64,000 bases of DNA from Sphingomonas sp. SORGH_AS_0950 (GCF_030818415.1 NZ_JAUTAE010000001.1:1862501-1926500); one strand, 5' to 3'; numbered from the stretch's first letter, positions 16,993-29,317 are shown. Numbers and translations are program-made. Notes: a model not told the origin generated them from the letters alone.

Positions 16993-18990
16993 TCACTCCA
17001 GTTCTAGGATGACCGCATCCACCGCCAGGCTGTCGCCGGTCCTGGCGGTTATGGTCTTGACGGTGCCGGTCTTGGCGGCGCGCAGGATGTTTTCCATCTT
17101 CATCGCCTCGACCACCGCCAGCGGCTGGCCCGCCTCGACCTTGTCGCCCTCGGCCACGTCGAGGCGGACGAGGAGGCCCGGCATCGGCGCGATCAGGAAT
17201 TTGGACAGGTCGGGCGGGACCTTCTCGATCAGGTGCCGGGCGTAGGGCGCCGCGCGGGCGGGCAGGACGCGGATCGTGTGGCTGGCCCCGCGCGTGGTCA
17301 GGCGAAAGCCGGTGCGGGTTTTTGCGATGCGGACGTGGAGGGTTTCGCCCGCTTCGTCCTCGACCGCGATCATCCGGTCGCCCGGCGTATAGGCGATGGC
17401 GAGGTCGAGCTCCGTGCCGTCGACGCGGAGGCCGTCGGTCGCGACGTGGACCGCATGGTCCTTGCCCCCGATCCGTACCGTCCAGTCGGCGGGCGGTTGC
17501 AGCCGGTGGCCGAGCTGGCCGTCGATCCGCCGGGCCCGGTCCGCCTCGGCGGTGGCGGCGAAAGCGGCGACGGCGGCGAGGGTGCGGGTCAGGTCCGCGC
17601 TCGCAGATGCGCCGTGGAAGCCCTCGGGATATTCCTCGGCGATGAACCCGGTCGTGAGCGCGCCCGCGCGGAAACGCGGATGCTGCATCAGCGCGGAGAC
17701 GAAGTCGATGTTCGTCCCCGGCCCGACGATCTCGAACGCGTCGAGCGCGGCGATCTGGGCGTCGATCGCGGCCTCGCGGGTCGGCGCCCAGGTGACGAGC
17801 TTGGCGATCATCGGGTCATAGAACATGCTGACCTCGCCGCCCTCGGCGACGCCGTCATCGACGCGGACGCGCACATCGTCGTCGCGATGCTCGGCGGGCG
17901 GGTTGTAGCGGACCAGCCGCCCGGTCGAGGGGAGGAAGCCGCGATACGGGTCCTCGGCATAGACGCGGTTCTCGATCGCCCAGCCGGTCAGCGTCACATC
18001 GTCCTGACCGAACGCCAGCGGCTCGCCTGCCGCGACGCGGATCATCTGCTCGACCAGATCGAGCCCGGTGATCTCCTCGGTGACGGGATGCTCGACCTGG
18101 AGCCGGGTGTTCATCTCGAGGAAGTAGAAGCTTTCACCCGTCGGATCGGCGCCCGACACGATCAGCTCGACGGTGCCCGCCGAATAATAGCCCACCGCCC
18201 GGGCAAGGGCCACCGCCTGCTCGCCCATGGCGCGGCGCATTTCGGGGGTGACGAAGGGCGAGGGCGCTTCCTCGACCACCTTCTGGTGGCGGCGCTGGAC
18301 CGAGCATTCGCGCTCGCCGAGATAGACGATATTGCCATGCTGGTCGCCCAGCACCTGGATCTCGATATGGCGGGGGCTCTCGATGAACTTCTCGATGAAG
18401 ACGCGGTCGTCGCCGAAGCTGGCCAGCCCCTCGCGCTTGGTCGCCTCGAAGCCCTCGCGCACGTCCGCCTCGGACCAGGCGAGCCGCATGCCCTTGCCGC
18501 CGCCACCGGCCGACGCCTTCATCATGACGGGAAAGCCGATGTCGGTGGCGATGCGCACCGCCTCCTCGGTATCGGCGATCTCGCCCAGATAGCCGGGGAC
18601 GACGTTGACGCCCGCCGCCTTGGCGAGCTTCTTCGATTCGATCTTGTCGCCCATCGCGGCGATGGCGTTCGGCGGCGGGCCGATGAACGCGATGCCCGCC
18701 TCGGCACAGGCGCGCGCGAAGCTCTCCCGCTCGGACAGGAAGCCGTAACCGGGATGGATGGCATCCGCGCCCGTGGCCTTGGCGGCGGCGAGGATCAGCT
18801 CGGCCTTGAGATAGCTTTCGGCAGCAGGCGCGGGGCCCAGGCGCACCGATTCATCGGCGAGGCGGACATGCGGCGCGCCCGCATCGGCGTCGGAATAGAC
18901 CGCGACCGTCGCGATGCCCATGGCCCTTGCGGTGCGGATCACCCGGCACGCGATTTCCCCGCGATTGGCGATCAGGATTTTCTGGAACAC
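16993..18990 (-). CDS. pccA: Propionyl/acetyl-CoA carboxylase alpha subunit (biotin carboxylase plus BCCP)
   Basis: Carboxylates its own biotin with ATP and bicarbonate; the beta subunit then transfers CO2 to propionyl-CoA. The 665 residues hold the biotin carboxylase N-domain (FQKILIANRGEIACRV at the start), the ATP-grasp glycine loop SAGGGGKGMRL near 160, a linker domain, and a C-terminal biotinyl domain with the biotin lysine in VEAMKMENIL near residue 630. The start is a GTG at 18990 with GGAGAGG upstream. The beta subunit and the mutase lie upstream on the same strand. Repeat D separates it from bioB, so it may have its own promoter. Confidence 0.94.
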   Translation of the reverse strand: MFQKILIANRGEIACRVIRTARAMGIATVAVYSDADAGAPHVRLADESVRLGPAPAAESYLKAELILAAAKATGADAIHPGYGFLSERESFARACAEAGIAFIGPPPNAIAAMGDKIESKKLAKAAGVNVVPGYLGEIADTEEAVRIATDIGFPVMMKASAGGGGKGMRLAWSEADVREGFEATKREGLASFGDDRVFIEKFIESPRHIEIQVLGDQHGNIVYLGERECSVQRRHQKVVEEAPSPFVTPEMRRAMGEQAVALARAVGYYSAGTVELIVSGADPTGESFYFLEMNTRLQVEHPVTEEITGLDLVEQMIRVAAGEPLAFGQDDVTLTGWAIENRVYAEDPYRGFLPSTGRLVRYNPPAEHRDDDVRVRVDDGVAEGGEVSMFYDPMIAKLVTWAPTREAAIDAQIAALDAFEIVGPGTNIDFVSALMQHPRFRAGALTTGFIAEEYPEGFHGASASADLTRTLAAVAAFAATAEADRARRIDGQLGHRLQPPADWTVRIGGKDHAVHVATDGLRVDGTELDLAIAYTPGDRMIAVEDEAGETLHVRIAKTRTGFRLTTRGASHTIRVLPARAAPYARHLIEKVPPDLSKFLIAPMPGLLVRLDVAEGDKVEAGQPLAVVEAMKMENILRAAKTGTVKTITARTGDSLAVDAVILELE

Positions 18991-19027
18991 GGGGTTACCT
19001 CTCCTTTTATGTCATTGGTCCGTGTCG

Positions 19028-19161
19028 CCTGTTCCCCGGCAAAGGCCGGGGTCCAGTTTCCAAGACGCTGATGGCGCGCCGTGCCGCCTCGGGGGGAGGC
19101 CTCTGCCACGCGCCATCGATGGTTCACCGCCCCTGGGCCCCGGCCTTCGCCGGGGAACAGG
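19028..19161. repeat. Repeat family D, copy 1
   Basis: Inverted ends CCTGTTCCCCGGC and GCCGGGGAACAGG around about 108 bp, between bioB and pccA. Inner CCGGGGTCCAG and CTGGGCCCCGG arms are shared with copies at 51297, 52491 and 59251. Confidence 0.8.
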
Positions 19162-19173
19162 GCGGTGGAAGCC

Positions 19174-20216
19174 TCACTCCGCCGCTTCCAATTCCACCTT
19201 GCACTCCGCCGCCATGGGGGTGAGCCCCAGCCGGGCGAAGAGTGCGGCATCCTTGTCGTCGCCCGCATTGCCCGCGGTCAGCAGCTTGTCGCCGGTGAAG
19301 ATCGAATTGGCCCCCGCCAGGAAGCACAAAGCCTGGGTCGCATCCGACATGCTCTCGCGCCCCGCCGACAGCCGGACCATCGAATGCGGCATGGTGATGC
19401 GCGCGACCGCCACGGTGCGAACGAATTCGATATCGTCGATCTTGGCGAGCGGCGTGTCGGCCAGCATATCGCCCAGCACCGTGCCCTTGGCCGGCACCAG
19501 CGCGTTCACCGGCACGCTGCCCGGATGCACCGGCAGGGTGGCGAGCGCATGGATGAAGCCGACCCGGTCGCCGCGCGTCTCGCCCATGCCGACGATGCCG
19601 CCGCAACACACGTTGATGCCGGCGTCGCGGACATGCTCCAGCGTCTCCAACCGCTCGCCGAAGCTGCGCGTGGTGATGACGTCGCCGTAACGCTCGGGCG
19701 AGGTGTCGATATTGTGGTTGTAATAGTCGAGCCCCGCCTCGGCCAGCGTCTGCGCCTGTGCATCGGTGAGCATGCCCAGCGTCATGCAGGTTTCCATGCC
19801 CATGGCGCGCACGCCCTTCACCATCTCGACGATGGCGGGCATGTCGCGGTCCTTGGGGTTACGCCAGGCCGCGCCCATGCAGAAGCGCGTCGAGCCGTGA
19901 TCCTTTGCCTGCGCCGCCGCCTGCAGCACGGCGCGCGGGTCCATCAGCTTGGTCGCCTTCAGACCGGTATCGGCATGCGCCGACTGGCTGCAATAGCCGC
20001 AATCCTCGGGGCAGCCGCCGGTCTTGATCGACAGCAGCGTCGACAACTGAACCTGATCGGCGGCATGATGCGCGCGGTGGACCTCGGCCGCGCGGAACAG
20101 CAGCTCGGTGAAGGGCAGGTCGAACAGTGCGGCGATCTCGGCGCGGGTCCAGTCGGTGCGCGGGGGTGCCGTCTCGGCGCTCAGCGCGGTGGTCGTCGTC
20201 ATTACGTCTGGTCCTG

Positions 20217-20220
<4 letters not shown>
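19174..20220 (-). CDS. bioB: Biotin synthase
   Basis: Radical SAM enzyme that inserts sulfur into dethiobiotin to make biotin. The 348 residues contain the CX3CX2C motif in [17 protein letters not shown], the [2Fe-2S] region and the core ([28 protein letters not shown]). The ATG at 20220 overlaps the mutase stop as ATGA; an ATG at 20202 with AGGA upstream is an alternative. No other biotin synthesis gene is in the window. Its place inside a propionyl-CoA carboxylase/mutase cluster suggests that cofactor supply is matched to the biotin enzyme. Confidence 0.95.
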
Positions 20221-22472
<2,252 letters not shown>

Positions 22473-22550
22473 CGGCCACTCCTCATCCATTCGTTACGCG
22501 CGCTACTTATTTTCTTTCACTAGAGCGAAATCATCATACGCGCGCAAGTC

Positions 22551-23309
22551 TTACCGCCCGAGGAAACGCGGCGGGCGCTTCTCGAAAAAGGCCCGGCCGC
22601 CTTCCTCTCCGTCCAGTGTCGCGCGGGCGCTCCGCTGGTCCTGTGCTTCGCGCGCGAGCGCTGCGGCATAGTCGCTGTCGAACCCGGCATGGAGCGCACG
22701 GCGCATCAGCCCCAGCGCTACGCTCGGCCCCGCCGCCAGCCGTTCGGCCAGCGCCCAGGCCTCGGCGTCGAGCGCATCGTCGGCGACGACCTTGTGGATC
22801 ATGCCCCAGTCGAGCGCCTTGGCCGCCCCCACCCGCTCGCCCAGCATCATCATCTCGGCGGCGCGGGCGCGGCCGATCAGGCGCGGGAGCATCCAGCTCG
22901 CCCCGCCATCGGGGACCATCCCGATATTGACGAAGGCGTGAAGGAAATAGGCGCTTTCGCTGGCGACGCAGAAATCGGCGGCGAGCGCCAGGCTGCACCC
23001 GATCCCTGCCGCCGCGCCGCGCACCGCGCTGACCACCGGGATGGGAAGATCGGCGAGCGCCAGCATCACGGGGTTGTAATGCGCGACCAGCGCGCGGTGG
23101 ACGGTGTCGGGGCCGACATCGCCCCCCGATATGTCCGCGCCCGAGCAAAAGGCGCGCCCCTCGCCCGCGATCAGCACCGCACGGGCATCGCCCCTTTCCG
23201 CCAGCGCCGCGCCGATCGCATCGAACAGCGCGGGCGGCGCGGCGTTCAACCGATCGGGCCGGTCGAGCGACAGGGCCAGAACGTCCCCCCGGCGCTCGGT
23301 GCGCAGCAT
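22551..23309 (-). CDS. Enoyl-CoA hydratase/isomerase family protein
   Basis: Crotonase-fold enzyme of 252 residues. The oxyanion-hole regions are visible as FCSGADISGGD near residue 55-65 and RGAAAGIGCSLALAAD near 100-115; the usual catalytic glutamate position of true hydratases (here in the GMVPDGGASW segment) is occupied by Asp, so it may be an isomerase or another crotonase. It sits between the epimerase and the mutase genes, with only 8 bases to the epimerase stop, and could degrade branched-chain acyl-CoA that feed propionyl-CoA. The ATG at 23309 follows GAGCGAGG. Confidence 0.88.
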   Translation of the reverse strand: MLRTERRGDVLALSLDRPDRLNAAPPALFDAIGAALAERGDARAVLIAGEGRAFCSGADISGGDVGPDTVHRALVAHYNPVMLALADLPIPVVSAVRGAAAGIGCSLALAADFCVASESAYFLHAFVNIGMVPDGGASWMLPRLIGRARAAEMMMLGERVGAAKALDWGMIHKVVADDALDAEAWALAERLAAGPSVALGLMRRALHAGFDSDYAAALAREAQDQRSARATLDGEEGGRAFFEKRPPRFLGR

Positions 23310-23317
23310 GGCCTCGC

Positions 23318-23737
23318 TCAATGCCCTTCCTCCGGCGTTTCCATCAGCTCGACCAGCACGCCGCCCATGTCGCGCGGATGAAGGAAGACGACGGGCGTGC
23401 CATGCGCGCCGATGCGCGGCTGGCCCAGCAGCGTCGCGCCCTTGGCCTGCAACGCGGCAACGGCGGCGGCCATGTCGGCCACCTCGAAGCACAGATGATG
23501 CTGGCCGCCGCCTGGGTTCTTCTTCAGGAAATTGGCGATGGGGGAGCTTTCATCCAGCGGCTGGATCAGCTCGATCTGGGTGTTGGGCGTATCGATGAAG
23601 CACACCCGCACGCCCTGCGACGGCAGATCGAAGGGCTCGCCGATCGCGTCCGCGCCCAGCAGGTGGCGATAGGTTTCGACGGCCCTTTCGATCGACGGCG
23701 TGGCGATACCGATATGGTTGAGGCGGCCGAGGGTCAT
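23318..23737 (-). CDS. mce: Methylmalonyl-CoA epimerase
   Basis: Interconverts (S)- and (R)-methylmalonyl-CoA between the carboxylase and the mutase. The 139 residues form one vicinal-oxygen-chelate unit pair: MTLGRLNHIGIATPSIERAV has the first metal histidine, QHHLCFEV the second region, and VLVELMETPEE the metal glutamate near the end. The upstream part of the frame is repeat B sequence, so the ATG at 23737 is the real start. It is followed by the enoyl-CoA hydratase gene at 8 bases. Confidence 0.93.
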   Translation of the reverse strand: MTLGRLNHIGIATPSIERAVETYRHLLGADAIGEPFDLPSQGVRVCFIDTPNTQIELIQPLDESSPIANFLKKNPGGGQHHLCFEVADMAAAVAALQAKGATLLGQPRIGAHGTPVVFLHPRDMGGVLVELMETPEEGH

Positions 23738-23773
23738 GCGCGCCTCCAGCCGGTTTGCAACTGGACAGCGCCA

Positions 23774-23874
23774 GCCCTCCCCCATCCCCTCCCGCCTGCG
23801 GGAGGGGAGAGGCTCTGGGTAAGCGCTGGCCCCAGGCACGCCCCTCCCGCAGGCGGGAGGGGATGGGGGAGGGC
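23774..23874. repeat. Repeat family B, copy 1
   Basis: Long perfect inverted ends (GCCCTCCCCCATCCCCTCCC and its complement), each end itself containing a CCCTCCCGC/GCGGGAGGG hairpin. It lies between pccB and the epimerase gene. Confidence 0.88.
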
Positions 23875-23893
23875 TCCCCCCCTCGCGACCATC

Positions 23894-25420
23894 TCAGAGC
23901 GGCAGGTTGTCATGCTTCTTCCACGGGTTGGCGAGGTCCTTGTTGCGCAGCTTGCGCAGGCCCAGCGCGATGCGGCGGCGGGTGGAATGCGGCTGGATCA
24001 CCTCATCGATGAAACCCTTCGACGCCGCCACGAACGGATTGGCGAAGCGCGCCTCATACTCGGCCGTCCGCTCGGCGATCTCCTCCGGCGTCTTGCCCCG
24101 GAAGATGATCTCGACCGCGCCCCTGGCCCCCATCACCGCGATCTCGGCGGTCGGCCAGGCATAGTTGAGGTCGCCCCGCAAATGCTTGGACGCCATCACG
24201 TCGTAGGCGCCGCCATAGGCTTTCCGCGTGATGACCGTGATCTTCGGGACCGTCGCCTCGGCATAGGCGAAGAGCAGTTTCGCGCCATGCTTGATGATGC
24301 CGTTATGCTCCTGGGCGGTGCCGGGCAGGAAGCCGGGTACGTCGACAAAGGTCACGATCGGAATCTCGAACGCATCGCAGAAGCGCACGAACCGCGCCGC
24401 CTTGCGGCTGGCATTGATGTCGAGCACCCCCGCCAAGACCATCGGCTGGTTGGCGACGAAGCCGACCGTGCGCCCCTCGATCCGGCCGAAGCCGGTGATG
24501 ATGTTGGCGCCGTGCGCGGGCTGCACCTCGAAGAAATCGCCCTCGTCCACGACCTTGGCGATCAGCTCGTGCATGTCATAGGGCTGGTTGGCGCTGGCGG
24601 GGATCAGCGTGTCGAGGCTCTCCTCGATGCGGTCCCAGGCGTCCGCCGTCGGCCGTTCGGGCACGCCTTCGCGGTTGTTGGCGGGCAGGAAGTCGATGAA
24701 ATCGCGCGCCGCCAGCAGCGCCTCGATATCGTCCTCGAACGCGACGTCGGCGACGCCGGTCTTGGTCGTGTGGGTCACAGCACCGCCCAGCGCTTCCTGG
24801 GTCACGACCTCGTTGGTCACCGTCTTCACCACATCGGGGCCGGTGACGAACATATAGCTCGAATCCTTCACCATGAAGATGAAGTCGGTCATCGCCGGGC
24901 TATAGACCGCGCCGCCCGCGCAGGGGCCCATGATGAGCGAAAGCTGCGGGACCACGCCGCTGGCCAGCACATTGCGCTGGAACACCTCGGCATAGCCGCC
25001 CAGCGATGCCACGCCCTCCTGGATGCGCGCGCCGCCGCTGTCGTTCAGGCCGATGACGGGCGCGCCGACCTTCATCGCCATGTCCATGATCTTGCAGATC
25101 TTCTGGGCATGACGTTCGGACAGCGAGCCGCCGAACACGGTGAAGTCCTGGCTGAAGACGAAGACCAGCCGCCCGTTGATCGTGCCCGAACCCGTCACCA
25201 CGCCGTCGCCGGGGACGATCTGCTCGGTCATGCCGAAATCGGTGCAATTATGCTCGACGAACATGTCGAGCTCCTCGAAGCTGCCCTCGTCCAGCAGCAC
25301 GTCGAGCCGCTCGCGCGCGGTCAGCTTGCCCTTGGCGTGCTGCGCGGCGACGCGCTTCTCGCCACCACCGGCCCGCGCGGCCGCGCGGCGGCGTTCCAGT
25401 TCGACCATCGTCGATGCCAT
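23894..25420 (-). CDS. pccB: Propionyl-CoA carboxylase beta subunit (carboxyltransferase)
   Basis: Transfers carboxyl from carboxybiotin to propionyl-CoA. The 508 residues hold the two crotonase-type carboxyltransferase lobes. The oxyanion-hole and CoA-binding segments appear as [23 protein letters not shown] near 110-130, [17 protein letters not shown] near 155-170 and [23 protein letters not shown] near 360-385. The ATG at 25420 has AGGAGAGG directly upstream. It is the first gene of the minus-strand propionyl-CoA block; repeat B separates it from the epimerase gene, so the block may be read through a hairpin. Confidence 0.95.
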   Translation of the reverse strand: MASTMVELERRRAAARAGGGEKRVAAQHAKGKLTARERLDVLLDEGSFEELDMFVEHNCTDFGMTEQIVPGDGVVTGSGTINGRLVFVFSQDFTVFGGSLSERHAQKICKIMDMAMKVGAPVIGLNDSGGARIQEGVASLGGYAEVFQRNVLASGVVPQLSLIMGPCAGGAVYSPAMTDFIFMVKDSSYMFVTGPDVVKTVTNEVVTQEALGGAVTHTTKTGVADVAFEDDIEALLAARDFIDFLPANNREGVPERPTADAWDRIEESLDTLIPASANQPYDMHELIAKVVDEGDFFEVQPAHGANIITGFGRIEGRTVGFVANQPMVLAGVLDINASRKAARFVRFCDAFEIPIVTFVDVPGFLPGTAQEHNGIIKHGAKLLFAYAEATVPKITVITRKAYGGAYDVMASKHLRGDLNYAWPTAEIAVMGARGAVEIIFRGKTPEEIAERTAEYEARFANPFVAASKGFIDEVIQPHSTRRRIALGLRKLRNKDLANPWKKHDNLPL

Positions 25421-25535
25421 GACCTCTCCTTGGGTTCTTTGCACGGGCTTATGCCCGAGAGGCCGGGGGGATGGCAAATGCTCTGACTTACGTTTTCGTA
25501 AGCGGGAGGTCTGGAATAATGGCCAGCGCCATAGG

Positions 25536-25645
25536 CTCCCCCTCCCGCAGGCGGGAGGGGGTTGGGGGGAGGGTTTGGAGTCTCACCGAGACCACAGCTC
25601 GCGGCCCTTCCCTCCCCCAACCCCTCCCGCCTGCGGGAGGGGAGA
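25536..25645. repeat. Repeat family B, copy 2
   Basis: Inverted ends with CCCTCCCGC...GCGGGAGGG hairpins at both sides and a TTGGGGGGAGGG/CCCTCCCCCAA arm pair. It fills the gap between prmA and pccB. Confidence 0.85.
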
Positions 25646-25652
25646 GAAAGAT

Positions 25653-26585
25653 TTAGATATCCAAAGCCCAACCATCCCGCCCCTTGGGGTCGAACGGCCC
25701 GCTCGGCACGAACCGCTGAGCCCCTGCCCGCAGCCGCAGCACGCTCCAGTCGCCGCGCCGGTCGACCGTCTCCAGCGCACAGCCGCACGCTTCATAGGCC
25801 GCGACCACGTCCGCCCGCTGCGTCTCCAGCAACCCGGCGAGCACCAGCGTCGCCTCGGGCCCCGCGATCGCCGCCAGTTCCGGCGCCATCGAGATCAGCG
25901 GCCCGGCCAGGATATTGGCGACGACCAGGTCATAGGGCGCCCCCGCCATGATCGGATCGGCCAGCGCGCCGTCGGCGACGATCAGCGCGACCCCGTCGAC
26001 GCCGTTGATCGCGGCATTCTCGGCGGTCACGTCGATCGCGATGGGGTCGATATCGGTCGCCACGACCTTGGCGTCCGGCCAGATGTGCCGCACGGCAAAG
26101 GCGAGCAGGCCGGTGCCGGTGCCGACGTCGATGGCATTCGTCACGCTTTCATCCGCCATCGCGTCGAGCATGGCCAGGCAACCGCTGGTCGTCTCATGAT
26201 GCCCGGTGCCGAAGGCGCGGCCCGCCGGGATGTGGAAACCGCGCTTGCCTTCGGGCACCGCCTCGTCACCCGTATGGACGAAGAACCGCCCGACCGAGAG
26301 CGGCGCCAGCCCCGCCTGGCTCATCGTCACCCAGTCCTGCGCGGGCACATGCTCGACCGTGGCGGGGTGATTCCCTGCGCTCGGCACCAGCGCGCGGATC
26401 GCTTCAATGGTGGCGGCGTCGGGCTCGGCTTCGAAATAAGCGTCGAGCCGCCAATGCTCGCGGTCGTCCTCCACCTCCTCGGTGGTCATGATGACCGCCT
26501 CGATCGCCAGGTCGTCGGCCGCGTCGATCGCCTCCGCCTCGTCGCGGGTGCAGGGCAGCGTCAGCTTCCAGCTGTCAGCGGACAT
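25653..26585 (-). CDS. prmA: Ribosomal protein L11 methyltransferase
   Basis: SAM-dependent methyltransferase that trimethylates ribosomal protein L11. The 310 residues have the PrmA N-terminal region and a Rossmann methyltransferase domain: PAGRAFGTGHHETTSGCL near residue 130, SAM motif I AIDVGTGTGLLAFA near 160 and the NPPF-like segment replaced by VVANILAGPLI, as in PrmA. The ATG at 26585 has GGAG 8 nt upstream and overlaps the end of the SDR gene by 11 bases, so the two are translationally coupled. Confidence 0.93.
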   Translation of the reverse strand: MSADSWKLTLPCTRDEAEAIDAADDLAIEAVIMTTEEVEDDREHWRLDAYFEAEPDAATIEAIRALVPSAGNHPATVEHVPAQDWVTMSQAGLAPLSVGRFFVHTGDEAVPEGKRGFHIPAGRAFGTGHHETTSGCLAMLDAMADESVTNAIDVGTGTGLLAFAVRHIWPDAKVVATDIDPIAIDVTAENAAINGVDGVALIVADGALADPIMAGAPYDLVVANILAGPLISMAPELAAIAGPEATLVLAGLLETQRADVVAAYEACGCALETVDRRGDWSVLRLRAGAQRFVPSGPFDPKGRDGWALDI

Positions 26586-27270
26586 AGCTTGCTCCATTGA
26601 TGTCGAGGACCGCGCCGGTCATCGAAGGCGGCGCATCGGTGCACAGGAAACGGACGGTCGCGGCGACCTCCTCGGGCGAGGCGACGCGGCCGAGCGGGAT
26701 GTCGGCGAGCAGCTTGTCCCCGCCCCGGCTGGCCAGATAGTCGTCGGCCATGCCGGTCATGGTGAAGCCGGGGCAGACGGCAAAGGCCAGGATGCCTTGC
26801 GCGGCATAGCCCCGCGCGATCGTCTTGGTCATCGCGACCATGCCGCCCTTGGACGCGGCATAATGCCAATGGGCGGGCGAGTCGCCGCGATAGGCGGCGC
26901 GGCTGGCGATGTTGACGATCCGGCCGCCCTGCCCCCGCGCCTGCCAGTGCAGCACCGCCAGACGGCAGAGTTCGGCCGAGGCGGTCAGGTTGACCTGCAT
27001 CGTCCGCGCCCAGCTTTCCGACCAGTCGTCGGCGTCGAGCGGGCTGGCCTCGAAGATGCCGGCATTGTTGACCAGCACGTCGATCGTCCCGCCCGCCTGT
27101 TCCAGCGCCGCGGCCCAGAGGTGGGCGGGCGCGCCCTCCTCGGACAGATCCCCGGCGATGCCGCTGCGCGTGCCATGCCCCAGCACGCGCGTTTCGGGCA
27201 TGGCGCCCAGGGTCGATGCGATGGCCGCGCCGATGCCTCGGCTGCTTCCGGTTACCAGGATCGTCGTCAT
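26575..27270 (-). CDS. SDR family oxidoreductase (FabG-like)
   Basis: Short-chain dehydrogenase/reductase of 231 residues using NAD(P)H. The cofactor loop TGSSRGIGAAIA is at residues 6-17, NNAG near 80 (VLVNNAGIFEAS), the catalytic serine in VNIASRAAY and the Tyr/Lys pair in YAASKGGM near 143-147. The substrate is unknown; similarity to 3-oxoacyl-ACP reductases is general to the family. It is upstream of prmA with an 11-base overlap. Confidence 0.9.
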   Translation of the reverse strand: MTTILVTGSSRGIGAAIASTLGAMPETRVLGHGTRSGIAGDLSEEGAPAHLWAAALEQAGGTIDVLVNNAGIFEASPLDADDWSESWARTMQVNLTASAELCRLAVLHWQARGQGGRIVNIASRAAYRGDSPAHWHYAASKGGMVAMTKTIARGYAAQGILAFAVCPGFTMTGMADDYLASRGGDKLLADIPLGRVASPEEVAATVRFLCTDAPPSMTGAVLDINGASYVR

Positions 27271-27314
27271 GCCGTGCCCGTGCCGGGCGCGTGCGGGCGC
27301 GTCAACAGGGTCGA

Positions 27315-28700
27315 TCAGGCGGCGACGCGCACCACGAACTGGCTGGCGCTGGCCTTCAGGTCGCCCAGCTGGCTGTCGAGATGATCGAAGCCGCGTCCGA
27401 CCCGGTCGATCTCCTGCGCGACGCTCTCGGTATCCTCGCGGATCGCGGCGATGGTGTGCGACATCGAATCGGCCGCCAGCGCGGTCTCGTCGACGGCGGC
27501 GGTGATCGCGGTCACGGTCTGCGCCTGCGCCTCCATGGCGTGGCGGATATGCTCGGCCGAGGCCTGCAATTCGGTGACCGTCGCCTTGATCGAGGCGTTG
27601 GTCTCGACCGTGGAGCGGGTCGCCGCCTGGATCGCGGCGATCTTGGTGGCGATGTCGTCGGTCGCGCGCGCGGTCTGGCTGGCGAGGCTCTTCACCTCCT
27701 GCGCGACGACCGCGAAGCCCCGGCCCGCATCCCCGGCGCGCGCGGCCTCGATCGTGGCGTTCAGCGCCAGGAGATTGGTCTGGCCCGCAATGTCGCGGAT
27801 CAGGCCCAGGATCGATTCGATCGACTTGGCGTGATCCGACAGCATCTCGGACATACCGACCGCCTGGCCCGCCTGGTCGGCGGCGCGGTTGGCGACATCG
27901 GCGGCCTGGTCAACCTCGGCCCGGGCATCCTCGATCGCACGGATCAGCCCGGCGGCGGTCTGTGCCGCCTCGCGCATCGCGACCGCCGACTGCTCGGCGG
28001 CGGCGGCGACCTCGCTCGACTTGCCGAGCATCCCGCGCGTCGAGAGCGAGGCGTCCTGCGCCTGGCGACGCAGATCCTGCCCTTCGACCGATGCATTTTC
28101 GACCACCGCGACGATGCCGTTGCGGAAATCCCCGGCCAGCCGCTCGCGCTCGCGATCGGCACACCAATTCTCATAGCCCGAGAAGAGCTCGACGGTCAGT
28201 TCGGTTTCCATGCCAAACAGGCGGAGCAGCGTGTCGACCGCCACCGCCCGGCGCGGATCGTCGGCGGACATTTCCTCCATCAGGATCTTCAGTGCGGCCC
28301 GGTCGCTGGCGCAGGACATGGCCAGCGCGTCCATCGGCATGACGCCCGCAGCATAGGCCGAGGCCACCGAACGCCCGAGCGACTCCACCCAGTCGCGCCC
28401 CGACAGGTGGCAGAAGCGGTTGCGCAGATAGGCATTGCCCGTGACGCGGCGGCGTTCCTCGTCCAGCGGCGTCCAGTCGGGCTGTCCGGGATTGGCGGCG
28501 CGCCAATAATCCCAATAGGCATCGACGACCTCCTGCGCGCGCGGCTCGATCACCGGCCACAGTTCGGCGGCCTGCCGGATCAGCATGCCATCCCCCCCAT
28601 CAAAGGCCCGGATCCGCGCGTCGAGATCGATCGCGGCGGTGATGACCGTGGGCGGGGGCAGATCGGTCTTGGGCTGGGAATTGGGCTGGGACTTGGGCAC
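27315..28700 (-). CDS. Globin-type methyl-accepting chemotaxis protein (HemAT-like)
   Basis: Soluble chemoreceptor of 461 residues without membrane helices. Residues 25-155 resemble a sensor globin ([26 protein letters not shown] is the best-preserved part). The signalling domain from about 200 ends in the hairpin tip [26 protein letters not shown], which binds CheA and CheW. No histidine is found where HemAT has its proximal heme ligand; the region reads [14 protein letters not shown], so heme binding is uncertain. The start is a GTG at 28700 with GGGGAG 5 nt upstream. A CtrA-like site lies 58 bp upstream of it. Confidence 0.85.
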   Translation of the reverse strand: MPKSQPNSQPKTDLPPPTVITAAIDLDARIRAFDGGDGMLIRQAAELWPVIEPRAQEVVDAYWDYWRAANPGQPDWTPLDEERRRVTGNAYLRNRFCHLSGRDWVESLGRSVASAYAAGVMPMDALAMSCASDRAALKILMEEMSADDPRRAVAVDTLLRLFGMETELTVELFSGYENWCADRERERLAGDFRNGIVAVVENASVEGQDLRRQAQDASLSTRGMLGKSSEVAAAAEQSAVAMREAAQTAAGLIRAIEDARAEVDQAADVANRAADQAGQAVGMSEMLSDHAKSIESILGLIRDIAGQTNLLALNATIEAARAGDAGRGFAVVAQEVKSLASQTARATDDIATKIAAIQAATRSTVETNASIKATVTELQASAEHIRHAMEAQAQTVTAITAAVDETALAADSMSHTIAAIREDTESVAQEIDRVGRGFDHLDSQLGDLKASASQFVVRVAA

Positions 28701-28757
28701 GCAGGCTCCCCGTTTCAGGCACTTGGAATCGTTCGATGCGACCTTGCGTGAAAAGCG

Positions 28758-28772
28758 TTAAGGGCCGGTTAG
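28758..28772. promoter_or_regulatory. CtrA-like binding site
   Basis: TTAA-N7-TTAG, one mismatch from the CtrA consensus TTAA-N7-TTAA. It lies 58 bp upstream of the chemoreceptor GTG and about 135 bp upstream of sdhC. CtrA controls motility and chemotaxis genes in many alphaproteobacteria. Confidence 0.35.
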
Positions 28773-28906
28773 CCGCGTTGCGCCCCTCCCCTGCCTGCCA
28801 TCCCGGCCCGCAATCAATCTCGCCTCGCGACTTGCATCCTGTCGGCGTCTTCACCATAGGCGTATCCGCAAACCAGCCCGACTTTAGACTGTTCGAGGAT
28901 CTGCCC

Positions 28907-29317
28907 TTGGCCGCCCGCAACACCGCACGCCCGCTCTCCCCGCATCTCCAGATCTGGAAATGGGGTCCCAACATGCTGGTCTCCATCCTGCACCGCGCCA
29001 CCGGCACGGGCATGGCGACCGTGGGTGCGGCGCTTCTCGTCTGGTTCCTGGCGGCCGTCGCCGCCGGGCCGGAAAGCTATGCGACGTTCCGCGACGTCTT
29101 CACCGTCGAGTCGGGCAGGCTGAACATCATCGGCTATGTCGTCGGCATCGGCCTGACCGCCTGCCTGTTCCAGCACATGGCCAATGGCATCCGCCACCTG
29201 TTCATGGATGTCGGCGCGGGCTTCGAGCTGAAGTCGAACAAGCGTCAGGCGCAAGCCACCATCGTCTTTGCCGTCGTGATGACGGTGGCCTTCTGGCTCT
29301 ATCTGGGGATCAAGTGA
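28907..29317 (+). CDS. sdhC: Succinate dehydrogenase cytochrome b556 subunit
   Basis: Membrane anchor of complex II that binds heme b and ubiquinone. The 136 residues begin AARNTARPLSPHLQIWKWGP and have three helices, with the family motif SILHRATGTGMA near 27-38 and the heme-ligand histidine in the FQHMANGIRHLFMD region near 85-98. The start is taken as a TTG at 28907 because GAGGA stands 7 nt upstream and the protein start then matches the family; the frame before it has no similarity. The stop overlaps sdhD as TGATG. Confidence 0.9.
   Translation: MAARNTARPLSPHLQIWKWGPNMLVSILHRATGTGMATVGAALLVWFLAAVAAGPESYATFRDVFTVESGRLNIIGYVVGIGLTACLFQHMANGIRHLFMDVGAGFELKSNKRQAQATIVFAVVMTVAFWLYLGIK

Noticed and set aside
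17233..19071. 612-codon plus-strand frame opposite pccA
   Set aside because: Antisense shadow of a gene with all expected motifs.
23738..23839. Longer N-terminus for the epimerase
   Set aside because: The extra codons are repeat B sequence and the family start is at 23737.
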